In this document: piece by piece, positions 52,501 through 60,284 of the stretch
How positions within the stretch are numbered: position 1 is the first letter of the stretch
Layout of the letters: every line of letters begins with the position of its first letter
Assembly: GCA_022772735.1 (NCBI GenBank)
Contig: JALEZD010000009.1
Location: 62,001 to 126,000, forward strand
Source: Erysipelotrichaceae bacterium
GTDB lineage: Bacteria; Bacillota_I; Bacilli_A; Erysipelotrichales; Erysipelotrichaceae
DNA: 64,000 bases
Direction of reading: 5' to 3'
Notes under the pieces: model-generated
Database searches by the model: none
What the model saw: only the letters and a program-made list of their open reading frames with translations
Told to the model about the DNA's origin: nothing
Program-made: the position numbers and the translations under genes

Positions 52501-54690
52501 CTGATAACTAGTGCCGTAGGCATCCAGCCATGGGCATAAAAGTTCTCCATAGCTTAAATAAATATATTTATCAGGCTGATATACGGTACTAGCAAAGCTT
52601 TTACCATTTTCTTCTGTACTAGAAGTATACCCAATATGAAGTAAATCACCGTTCAATATTGGACTATTATCTTCATGAGTAGTGGTAACAGTGTAATCAA
52701 AACCAGATTGTACCCAATGACGTGCATGAATTTCACTCCAGTTAATTTTTACCTTACTAACCCTATCATTACCACTTAAATTACCAGAGAAATCTAAATT
52801 AACTGAATAATTACTAGCAACAGGTTTATTTAAAATTTCAGTAAATTCCTGAGTAGTTCCATCTTCTTTAGTAACTGTATATGTAATAGATTCCACTACT
52901 GCTTTATTACTGCTGCTTGCCCCGTGATTATATGGCTGCCATGCAGTAGGTCTAATTTCATAAGGAAAATTGTATTCTTCAGTAGGCTTGCCATTTATGG
53001 TCTTATATTCTGTATTGTTTGAAAAAACATCATAATTTTGCATTCGAACAAAATGAGCCTTAAAATATGTTCCTCCTGGAACATATTTTGCTACTGTAGT
53101 ATTACCGTTTAATTTGTAATCAGTTACAGGTCTCCAGATGAATGTGTCATTTAAAGTCTGCTTTAAGGTAGTAACCACTGAACCTTTATTAACAATAGAT
53201 ATTTTATCTCCACCAGCTTTTGTAGCGATTATTTCTGTATCAGAAGCGGTATATGTAGTATCAGGTTCTAAATCGCTGTTTATCTTCCAAAGAATTCTTG
53301 AACCATAAATGGTATGTTCTAGATAGTCATAATTACTGTTGTTATAAAAAGGCTTTTTAGGTTTAAATACATAATATGATCCTTTTCCATCATGATCATT
53401 ATGTCTTACATTATCAGTTGAAAAATAATTAGTAAGCTGATAATTTGCAGGTGCTTGAGGACCGGTATACATAGACCAATAGGCAGGTGTTGTAGTAATG
53501 CCTGCAAGTTCAAATCTTTCATCTGGAACATAAAATTTAATTTCATCAATTCTTAACAGCTCACTATTATCATTACTAACCGTAGGCACATTCAAATATA
53601 AATTATCTTGTCCTCCGCCTAGAGAGTTATTACCATATATGTTATCGTGCACTCCACTATTGGCATAGTTTGCAATAGAAGTGGTAGTATTTACATGTTC
53701 AGGTATTAATATGTTTGGATCATTATAATTACCCGGTTTCATCATGTAATTTGAATCAGTTGATATAACATCACCTTGTCCATTTTTAATGGTAATTTCA
53801 ACTGGACTTTCTTCCCAACCGTTACTAATAATTTCTTCACATTGCGTATTTGTTAAAGTAACATATTTTGTAGAAAATGCAGTCAAGTATTTCTGATTAG
53901 TTTGAGCATCAATCACAAAATTTAATGTTGTATTATATCCATTTCCATCCTTAACAAAAGAAGCCGATTTTATTTGAGTTGCTGTGTTTAAATCGTTTAC
54001 TATGTTATCATCAAATGCCATGCCGTATTTAGGTAATTTGATTGTTACAAAAATATCTCCTTTATCTCTATTATTCTGAAAAATTGATTCAGGAAATGTT
54101 AAATCAAAACTTTGAGCAGATTCTTTTACCAAGTTATATAAATATATACCATTATCAACTGTAAGACCATCTACACCAGTACTAGATATTTTCACTGATT
54201 CAGCTAATCCATCAGCAGTTCTTGCATATTTTAAAAAATCATCAATATTTTCCTCAGAGTCCATTAAACTATAAGGAACGGCTTCCTCAGGTAACGATTC
54301 AACAATACTATTAAGCTCTTCTTCAACTTGAGGTTCTTCCCCACTAATTCCGGCTTCATCAGTGATATAATTGGTTTCCTCAGAAGAATTATCTTTATTA
54401 GTTAGTTCATTATTCTCTAATTCTTCCAAAATAGCCTCTGATGAACCAATTTCTTTTGAGTCTTCAAACTCTTCTTTATCTGCATCATAATCTAGATTTT
54501 CTGATGTAATATTTTCATTGGCAAAAACTGTATCCTCATCATTGGTAACAGTTTCATTGTCTGCATTATCAGTAATTGATGAATTATATCTATCATCATT
54601 TGCAAATATACTATTATTATTTGCTGCACCTATTAAAATAAATAGTGCTAACAGCATACTAAATAGTGTTTTGACCAGCTTGTAATTCAT
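49588..54690 (-). CDS. Large modular surface protein with SdrD-B-like and InlB-repeat domains and an atypical sorting signal
   Basis: A 1700-residue exported protein. A signal peptide (1-30) precedes a strongly acidic low-complexity stretch (about 31-145). A long beta-rich region of unassigned adhesin-like domains (about 150-1350) follows. An SdrD B-like domain lies at about 1354-1475 (NGKLFWDNDENGINDIDD), an Ig-like module at about 1490-1570 and an InlB-type beta repeat at about 1571-1650 (GYAFVGWSLDKDAANPDY). The end is VPVTSD (1667-1672), a membrane segment and KN-type basic residues, like a sortase signal but without LPxTG. By eye its DNA is less AT-rich than the flanks, and IS elements border it, so recent acquisition is likely. 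It may be an adhesin or S-layer-like protein. Confidence 0.8.
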   Translation of the reverse strand: MNYKLVKTLFSMLLALFILIGAANNNSIFANDDRYNSSITDNADNETVTNDEDTVFANENITSENLDYDADKEEFEDSKEIGSSEAILEELENNELTNKDNSSEETNYITDEAGISGEEPQVEEELNSIVESLPEEAVPYSLMDSEENIDDFLKYARTADGLAESVKISSTGVDGLTVDNGIYLYNLVKESAQSFDLTFPESIFQNNRDKGDIFVTIKLPKYGMAFDDNIVNDLNTATQIKSASFVKDGNGYNTTLNFVIDAQTNQKYLTAFSTKYVTLTNTQCEEIISNGWEESPVEITIKNGQGDVISTDSNYMMKPGNYNDPNILIPEHVNTTTSIANYANSGVHDNIYGNNSLGGGQDNLYLNVPTVSNDNSELLRIDEIKFYVPDERFELAGITTTPAYWSMYTGPQAPANYQLTNYFSTDNVRHNDHDGKGSYYVFKPKKPFYNNSNYDYLEHTIYGSRILWKINSDLEPDTTYTASDTEIIATKAGGDKISIVNKGSVVTTLKQTLNDTFIWRPVTDYKLNGNTTVAKYVPGGTYFKAHFVRMQNYDVFSNNTEYKTINGKPTEEYNFPYEIRPTAWQPYNHGASSSNKAVVESITYTVTKEDGTTQEFTEILNKPVASNYSVNLDFSGNLSGNDRVSKVKINWSEIHARHWVQSGFDYTVTTTHEDNSPILNGDLLHIGYTSSTEENGKSFASTVYQPDKYIYLSYGELLCPWLDAYGTSYQMYNVKALDDTEVVLVPELFLKVNSGTGKNYSENPVIDLKIKLNNVTEGYGGSAISDGTFMLSGNMTMTKNMSDWKFDYTVIDKNTKATRTASYQVGTLTGDTELTRDMLGLSDAESFLSLSMSYNGKFVFKDTIKYEQKSSHADNSSAGMYDLTYLLKNIKAYTTSKSLNDKDLVTFSRAYREGSTMYFNSQYNHSDSCPNNKANFFYGENVWNYPAYIISSSKVYTINGPNFSANVQPTVIQSNTFTASVDFNLKAYANTDYMNSSYQTMPYDVPEQVFIELVDNDFILDKTNAEFKQSLQEHGMTEDDVEEIEIAGKKWIKLNIKNSKDKTKTLKNNSISLATSTTLKNHFVIALNAWEGATVGLHHPFKDVYFNNSELLNKYDGSETGEYVKEQFDGAVEDRYNLLGDNDNTTKRLWYGDMSNYTVEVLRNGITGMKLYPVKDGNVHKNNTVNFFEEERDKLSAQLNIKMAEKDVYNYTAIIKIPSRDEVIDYDYIDVDNILKTGKKQSDLTLYLTGPAAIKKNSLKNSNVTFEYSKDGVDFVDGNTINPDDFKDYRYVKTTVDIFEKYQALNIELPLESELKTDLKERKAYVGGVYSFDSSNSEPKNTSEGNLIYAEYVYKNYLLNGKLFWDNDENGINDIDDPAKGTTLHLYSPDSDISDKYGNVIKPNTLIGTVKTKEDGQFSFSSYIGQDKQFIKIVLDNGVKLTKQKTGTGIFDNTDDSDFDRETNKLILPKLSMNGNENISGGLTKLPLLTVENIVMHVKDTSKLKTKSESENPNNLNPVITYDVTSGNEDISVITAIDVTGNAIGIQKVKASTSNTLGDIIEKEFEIKIYANVIYDANGSSGYVPVDNALYTSTDDNVIVKENNSLYKQGYAFVGWSLDKDAANPDYLPNEVFKFMETEKNVILYAIFKPIPPTMVNNTPKNVQHSVPVTSDVENIWIYLMAMGLSALMLMNIFRKNSIN

Positions 54691-54776
54691 AAAAACATCT
54701 CCCCTTGAAAAATCAAACTTATTGTATCACCTAAATATATTTTTTAAAAGCTTATAAATATTTAATATTTTTGCTA
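54691..54776 (-). promoter_or_regulatory. Short upstream region of the surface protein gene
   Basis: AAGGGGAGATG precedes the start codon on the minus strand, and a GATACAAT -10-like box lies about 30 bases upstream. Only 86 bases separate the start from the IS relic, so promoter elements may extend into or derive from it. Confidence 0.4.
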
Positions 54777-54950
54777 TAAAACAGAAGAATTAATAATGGT
54801 ATAGCAGAAAGTTGACATAGCACTATTTCCTATCTTATTTACAACACAAGAGATATTATAAATCATGAAGACGAAGAAAAATAATTATGTATGTAATTAA
54901 TAAGGCTAAATTCAATCTATAATTTATTTTTATATTTTTAGGATTACATC
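54777..54950 (+). pseudogene. Decayed 3' end of an ISL3-family transposase
   Basis: This stretch follows 56266-56440 base by base with many substitutions and small indels: it preserves the start AAAACAGAAGAATTAATAAT and the AATTATGTATGTAATTAATAA segment. The corresponding protein part (RRINNSVAESQNN to MYVINKSGF in the intact copy) is full of stop codons here. It is the remnant of an older copy of the same element, lying in tandem with the intact one. Confidence 0.85.
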
Positions 54951-54951
54951 A

Positions 54952-54990
54952 AAAAAGCGACTAGACTTACTTTTCATCTAGTCGCTTTTT
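54952..54990. terminator. IS-associated bidirectional terminator
   Basis: AAAAAGCGACTAGA (54952-54965) pairs perfectly over 14 bp with TCTAGTCGCTTTTT (54977-54990). The intact element has a weaker version of the same hairpin at 56447-56475. It would block transcription between the IS and the surface protein gene. Confidence 0.85.
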
Positions 54991-55133
54991 ACTATATATC
55001 CACCAACTTCTGTGTTTGTGGACAGTCTACTTCAAATAGTGTGGATGTTAATCCACACTAAAATGATGGAGTTGTATACTACCTTCTTATACAATTTATG
55101 TGATGTAATCCATATTTTGTTAAGGAGGTTTTT

Positions 55134-56411
55134 TTGAATAATTTAAATAGATTTGTTTTAAATTCCCTCAACCTTAATATTTATGATATAGAAGATATTA
55201 AGTCTACTAAAAATAACGAGAACTATAATGTGGTAAATGTCACTTTAAAAAGAATTAAATGTTATTGCGTTTTTTGTGATGCTAATTGTATTGTTTCTAA
55301 TGGATTTTTCTCTAAAAAAATCATTAATTCTAGTGATCTGTTTTCTAATACTATAATCAATTTAAAAATCCCTAGGTTTTACTGTAAAAATTGTGGTAAG
55401 TCTTTTAGCACTACCCACTACATACATCCTAAATCTTCTAAATTTTCCTATAGAATTATTACTTCTGTTATGGAATTATTGAAACAACCCAATTTCACAT
55501 TCTCCAGTGTTTCTAAACTTCTTTCTATTTCAGAAAGTAGCGTAGTTAGAATCTTTGATAAATATACTCATATCCCTAGACTAACTTTTCCTGAAGCTAT
55601 TTGTATTGATGAAGTTTATACTAAAGTAAATAGTTTTGATTCTAAGTATTCTTGTGTGTTTTATGACTTTATTACTCATAAACTTATAGATATTACTCCA
55701 TCAAGAAGAAAAAATTTTCTACACTCTTATTTTCAATGCATACCTAAATCTGAATTGGATAATGTTAAATATGTTTGTATTGATATGTATGTACCTTATA
55801 AACAAATCTCTAAAATGTATTTTAAAAAAGCTGTCATATGCATAGATTCTTTCCATGTAATTAAAAATCTTAATGACAGCTTTTCTAATTTAAGAGTTAA
55901 AATAATGAAATCTTATCCTTCTAACTCTTATGAATATTATCTTTTAAAAAACTTTAAATTTCTACTTCTCAATCGAAATATTAATCTCGATAATGAAGGT
56001 AAATACAATCACAAACTTAAAAAAGTTATTAATTATAGACAGATTCTTAATATGACACTTTCTATTGATAATAGCTTGAGGTTAGCTTATGAACTTAAAG
56101 AATTATATACTTCTTTTAATATGTCTTGTAGATATGAAAATGCCTGCAATGATTTAGAGTCTATTATTGAGGCTTTTACTTTAGCTAATATTGAAGAATT
56201 TAATGATTTTTTAAATTCTCTTATTAACTGGAAACAGGAAATTATTAACTCTTTTATTATATATAAAAACAGAAGAATTAATAATAGTGTGGCTGAAAGT
56301 CAAAACAACACTATTGCCTCCCTCATTTACAATACAAGAGGTATTAGAAATCATGAAAGAAGAAGAAAAAGAATTATGTATGTAATTAATAAGTCTGGAT
56401 TTAATTTATAA
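55134..56411 (+). CDS. ISL3-family transposase
   Basis: A complete 425-residue transposase starting with TTG, placed 6 bases after AAGGAGG; no ATG is available nearby. The N-terminal zinc-binding domain has CYCVFCDANC and FYCKNCGKSF cysteine pairs, then a helix-turn-helix (SVSKLLSISESSVVRIFDKY). The catalytic DDE residues are in AICIDEVY, VCIDMYVPYK and NNSVAESQN. The protein ends RGIRNHERRRKRIMYV, usual for the family. There are no stops or frameshifts, so it is probably active. Confidence 0.93.
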   Translation: MNNLNRFVLNSLNLNIYDIEDIKSTKNNENYNVVNVTLKRIKCYCVFCDANCIVSNGFFSKKIINSSDLFSNTIINLKIPRFYCKNCGKSFSTTHYIHPKSSKFSYRIITSVMELLKQPNFTFSSVSKLLSISESSVVRIFDKYTHIPRLTFPEAICIDEVYTKVNSFDSKYSCVFYDFITHKLIDITPSRRKNFLHSYFQCIPKSELDNVKYVCIDMYVPYKQISKMYFKKAVICIDSFHVIKNLNDSFSNLRVKIMKSYPSNSYEYYLLKNFKFLLLNRNINLDNEGKYNHKLKKVINYRQILNMTLSIDNSLRLAYELKELYTSFNMSCRYENACNDLESIIEAFTLANIEEFNDFLNSLINWKQEIINSFIIYKNRRINNSVAESQNNTIASLIYNTRGIRNHERRRKRIMYVINKSGFNL

Positions 56412-56446
56412 TTTAGTTTTATATTTTTTGGATTACATCAAAAAAA

Positions 56447-56475
56447 GCGACTAGTTTCCTTTTTAATTTAGTCGC
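56447..56475. terminator. Hairpin at the 3' end of the intact ISL3 element
   Basis: GCGACTA (56447-56453) pairs with TAGTCGC (56469-56475) with A/T tracts on both sides. Weaker than the relic copy at 54952-54990. Confidence 0.55.
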
Positions 56476-56570
56476 AATTTTTATTTCTTATTTCCACACT
56501 TTTTTGGTGGAGTCATCTACACTATTTGATGGTCCTTTTTTTCATTTCCACACTATTTGGTGGAGTCCCT

Positions 56571-56598
56571 AAAAAAACCGCTCTTCCCATGCGGTCTT
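56571..56598 (-). terminator. Terminator of the secA-prfB operon
   Basis: On the minus strand ACCGC (56595-56591) pairs with GCGGT (56581-56577) and is followed by seven T. It lies about 85 bases after the prfB stop and right at the IS border. Confidence 0.75.
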
Positions 56599-56681
56599 TA
56601 AAGATATTTTACATTCCCTTTGCATCTTCATAATTAAGAGAAAATTAGTTTTTAAAAAGTTCATTTTTTTTTTAATTTTTT

Positions 56682-57780
56682 TTAAATTTGTTGTTTTAAA
56701 TAACTAAATATAAAATCATCAATATTTCCATCCATTACTGATTGAATATTAGTAACTTCATATCCAGTTCTAACATCTTTAACCATTGTATAAGGACAAA
56801 AAACATATGATCTTATTTGAGAACCCCATTCTATTGCTTTTTGTTCACCCTTTATTGCGTTTAACTTAGCTTCTTGTTCTTCAATTTGTTTTAAATAAAG
56901 TTTGCTTTTAAGCATATTCATAGCACGTTCTCTATTTTGTATTTGGCTTCTTTCTGTTTGACAAGAAACAACAATACCTGTCTGTTTGTGAAGGATTCTA
57001 ACAGCACTATCTGTCTTATTAACATGTTGTCCTCCCGCACCTGAAGCACGCATTGTTGTTATTTCTATATCTTTATCCTCAATAACAATTTCTATTTCAT
57101 CATTAAATTCTGGCATGATATCAACAGATGCAAAACTTGTATGTCTTCTTCCAGAAGAATCAAATGGTGAAATTCTTACTAGTCTATGTACCCCTCTTTC
57201 TGCTTTTAAATAACCATATGCCATAAAACCTTCGATTAATATACTTACAGATTTTATTCCTGCTTCTTCACCTTCTTGGAAATCTAAAACAGTTGTTTTA
57301 AAACCTCTTTTTTCTGCCCATCTTGAATACATTCTATATAACATTTCTGCCCAATCTTGTGACTCTGTTCCTCCAGCTCCTGGATGTAATTCTAAAATTG
57401 CATTACTTTTATCATAAGGTTGGCTAAGTAGTACTTTAATTTCAAATTCTTCAAAACTTTTGTTTAAAGCATTAAAATCCTCTTCAACCAATAACATCAA
57501 TTCCTCATCAAATGAATTTCTCATTTCATTTAATGATTCATCTAATTCTTTAAATCCATTTATTAATTTTTTGTACGATGAAATCAAATCTTTATTCAAA
57601 TTTGTTTCTTGAATAATCATTTGTGCCTTTTTAGGATTCCCCCAAAAGTTTTCACTTTCCATCAATTTTTCATTATCAGAAACTAGTTTTTCTCTTTTTG
57701 TTAAGTCAAAGAGAAGAGCCAAGTTGTACTAACTTGGCATTGTTTACATTAATAATTTGTTTTAATTCATATACTTCCAT
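56682..57780 (-). CDS. prfB: Peptide chain release factor 2, with programmed +1 frameshift
   Basis: RF2 releases peptides at UGA and UAA. The frame starts at ATG 57780 (GAGGAG at the end of secA), reads 24 codons to CTT TGA C, and must slip +1 to continue as DLTKREK; the full product is 365 residues. The intact downstream part has the anticodon-like SPF motif ([11 protein letters not shown]) and the catalytic GGQ ([11 protein letters not shown]). The TGA of codon 25 is at 57708-57706. Its presence and normal frameshift design show UGA is a stop here. The ATG overlaps the secA TAA by one base. The usual internal Shine-Dalgarno before the slip site is missing. Confidence 0.95.
57705..57711 (-). 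promoter_or_regulatory. prfB +1 frameshift site CTTTGAC
   Basis: The slippery CTT-TGA-C is conserved exactly, in the same place relative to the protein as in Bacillus and E. coli (GS-L before D). The AGGGGG stimulator normally 3 bases before the CTT is absent; the preceding bases read CTTGGCTCTT. Confidence 0.9.
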
Positions 57781-60128
57781 TATTTTTTCTCCTCTACAAC
57801 AATTCTTACATTCATGCAGAAAGAAACAATTTCAAAAGAAATTTGTTGCATCATATCTTCAAACATTTCATAACCTTCAGATACATATGCTTGTAAAGGA
57901 TTATTTTGTGCATAAGACCTCAAATGTATACCATCTCTTAGTTTACTCATTGTATCAATATGATTAACCCATGCTCTATCAATAATTCTTAAAACCATTG
58001 ATTTTTCTATACCTAAAACTTGTTGTTTAACTGGTTCTATTTTTTCTTCGTATTCATTCCAAGATTTTTCAATGAATATATTTACAATGTTTTCATAAGA
58101 CTCTAATTTCAAGCTACTTGGTTCAATTTCTTCTTTGAAACCCATTTTCTTTAAACTTTCAATTAATTCTTCAACATTTACAACTGGTTGTTTAGAAGTA
58201 AAATCTGTATTTCTATCAACAGCTTTTTTTATTACTCTTTCAAACATTCCTTTTACAATACTATGAACATCTTCGTTATCTAAGATAAAATTTCTTTGGT
58301 CATAAATTATTTCTCTTTGTTGTCTTAAAACATCATCATATTCAAGCAACGCTTTTCTACCATCAAAATTTACCCCTTCAACACGTTTTTGTGCAGAAGA
58401 AATTGCTTTAGAAATTGATTTAGATTCAATTGCTGTATCACCTAAAGATTTAAATATTCCTTCCATTCTTTCACTACCGAAACGAATCATCAAATCATCT
58501 TGAACTGATACATAAAATTGAGAATATCCAGGATCTCCTTGACGACCACTTCTTCCTCTTAGCTGATTATCAATACGGCGTGATTCATGTCTTTCACTAC
58601 CTAATACAGCAAGTCCTCCTAATTCTCTTACACCTTCTTGAAGTTTAATATCTGTTCCACGACCTGCCATATTTGTTGCGATTGTAACTGCATTAATTCT
58701 TCCTGCTTTTGCAATAATTTCAGCTTCTCGTTGGTGATTTTTTGCGTTTAAAACCTCATGTTTTATCTTTCTTGATTCAAGCATTTTACTTATCAATTCA
58801 GATGTTTCAACTGCAATTGTACCTACAAGAACCGGTTGACCTTTTTCATGTAGTTCAATAACTTTATTAACTAACGCTTCAAATTTAGCTTTTTTACTTC
58901 CGTATATTGCATCTGGCAAGTCAATTCTTGCGACTGGTCTATTTGTTGGAATTTCATATACTCTCATATTGTATATACTTAAAAATTCTTCTTCTTCAGT
59001 TTTTGCTGTACCAGTCATTCCTGCAAGTTTGTTGTATAATCTAAAGAAATTTTGGTATGTAATTGTTGCTAGTGTTGTAGTTTCTTGTTTAATACCAATT
59101 CCTTCTTTTGCTTCAATTGCTTGATGTAATCCATCAGAATATGCTCTACCTCTCATCATACGACCAGTGTTTTGGTCAACAATTACTATTTCATCATTTT
59201 CAGTATCAACTACATATTCAATGTCTTTCATCATAATGTAGTTTGCTTTCAAAGCTTGTTGGATGTGATGAAGTGTATTTGTATATTGTAGATTATATAA
59301 ATTATCAACTTTAAACGCCTTTTCTGCTTTAGAAACACCACTTTCAGTTAATTGTATTGTTCTACCTTTTACATCAATATCATAGTCTTCTTCATTTAAA
59401 CTTTTTACAAATCTATCTGCTTGTAAATATAAATTTGCTGTTTGTTTTTGTCCACCTGAAATAATTAATGGAGTTCTAGATTCATCAATTAGTATGCTGT
59501 CAACTTCATCAACTAATGCAAAGTTCAAACCTCTTAAAACTCTATCTTCAACTCTAGTGACCATATTGTCTCTTAAATAGTCAAATCCTACTTCAGCATT
59601 TGTTGTATATGTAATATCACATGCATAAGCAGCTCTTTTTTGTGCAGGTGTTAATTGGCGCAAGTTTAATCCTACAGTAAGTCCTAAAAATCTATGTATT
59701 TCTCCCATCCACTCAGAGTCTCTTTGAGCAAGATATTCGTTGACAGTAACTACATGGACACCTTTCCCATTTAATGCATTTAAATAAACTGCCATTACAG
59801 AAGTTAGAGTTTTTCCTTCTCCAGTTTTCATTTCAGCAATATCGCCACCTTGCATAACTGCAGCACCCATTAACTGAACAAAATATGGATATTCGTTAAT
59901 AACTCTATATGCAGCTTCCCTAATAGTTGCGAATGCTTCTACTAAGATATCATCAAGAGTTTCGCCATTCTTTAATCTCTCTTTAAATTCAACAGTTTTA
60001 GCCTTAAGCTCTTCATCACTCATATTTCTATATTGTTCACTTAAAGCTTCTACAGGTTTTACTTTTTTTTCTATTTCTTGGATACGTCTTTTATCAACAT
60101 TAAATAGTTTATCTAAAAAATTAGCCAT
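57780..60128 (-). CDS. secA: Preprotein translocase ATPase SecA
   Basis: The 782-residue motor drives proteins through SecYEG. Walker A is MKTGEGKTL near residue 100, DEVDSILIDESRTPLIISG is the Walker B region, and NMAGRGTDI and GRSGRQGDPG are helicase motifs of the second nucleotide domain. It ends shortly after the helical scaffold, without the C-terminal cysteine-rich zinc motif that binds SecB and lipids in most bacteria. GGAGGG precedes the ATG. prfB follows with a one-base overlap, the conserved Firmicutes order. Confidence 0.96.
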   Translation of the reverse strand: MANFLDKLFNVDKRRIQEIEKKVKPVEALSEQYRNMSDEELKAKTVEFKERLKNGETLDDILVEAFATIREAAYRVINEYPYFVQLMGAAVMQGGDIAEMKTGEGKTLTSVMAVYLNALNGKGVHVVTVNEYLAQRDSEWMGEIHRFLGLTVGLNLRQLTPAQKRAAYACDITYTTNAEVGFDYLRDNMVTRVEDRVLRGLNFALVDEVDSILIDESRTPLIISGGQKQTANLYLQADRFVKSLNEEDYDIDVKGRTIQLTESGVSKAEKAFKVDNLYNLQYTNTLHHIQQALKANYIMMKDIEYVVDTENDEIVIVDQNTGRMMRGRAYSDGLHQAIEAKEGIGIKQETTTLATITYQNFFRLYNKLAGMTGTAKTEEEEFLSIYNMRVYEIPTNRPVARIDLPDAIYGSKKAKFEALVNKVIELHEKGQPVLVGTIAVETSELISKMLESRKIKHEVLNAKNHQREAEIIAKAGRINAVTIATNMAGRGTDIKLQEGVRELGGLAVLGSERHESRRIDNQLRGRSGRQGDPGYSQFYVSVQDDLMIRFGSERMEGIFKSLGDTAIESKSISKAISSAQKRVEGVNFDGRKALLEYDDVLRQQREIIYDQRNFILDNEDVHSIVKGMFERVIKKAVDRNTDFTSKQPVVNVEELIESLKKMGFKEEIEPSSLKLESYENIVNIFIEKSWNEYEEKIEPVKQQVLGIEKSMVLRIIDRAWVNHIDTMSKLRDGIHLRSYAQNNPLQAYVSEGYEMFEDMMQQISFEIVSFCMNVRIVVEEKK

Positions 60129-60257
60129 AAGCCCTCCATTTTATACTATAAATACTGCTAAATTATAACTTTTATATGACAATAAAGCAAATTAACTATA
60201 TCTATAGTTATCTAAAAATCAATCCAACTATTTATTTTTATTAAAATAATAAATTTA

Positions 60258-60284
60258 CAAAAAAGATTCTCATATAGAGAATCC
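60258..60284 (-). terminator. Terminator of flavoreductase 3
   Basis: On the minus strand GGATTCTC (60284-60277) pairs with GAGAATCT (60271-60264, one G-T pair) and is followed by six T. Confidence 0.8.

Larger units (their letters stand above)
54998..56569 (+). mobile_element. ISL3-family insertion sequence with multi-copy end motifs
   Basis: The transposase gene is bounded by end regions that each carry several copies of one motif. On the left, CCACCAAC...GTGTTTGTGGA (55000-55022) and TCAAATAGTGTGGAT (55033-55047) are oriented one way, and ATCCACACTAAAATGATGGAG (55050-55070) the other. On the right, three tandem versions of TCCACACTNTTTGGTGGAGTC start near 56491, 56511 and 56548. The spacing between the first two motifs is similar at both ends (32 and 34 bases), which supports them as transposase-binding sites. 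Exact ends and a target duplication could not be fixed. Confidence 0.7.

Noticed and set aside
57698-57967. 89-codon plus-strand frame across the secA-prfB junction
   Set aside because: Antisense to secA and prfB with no start signal.
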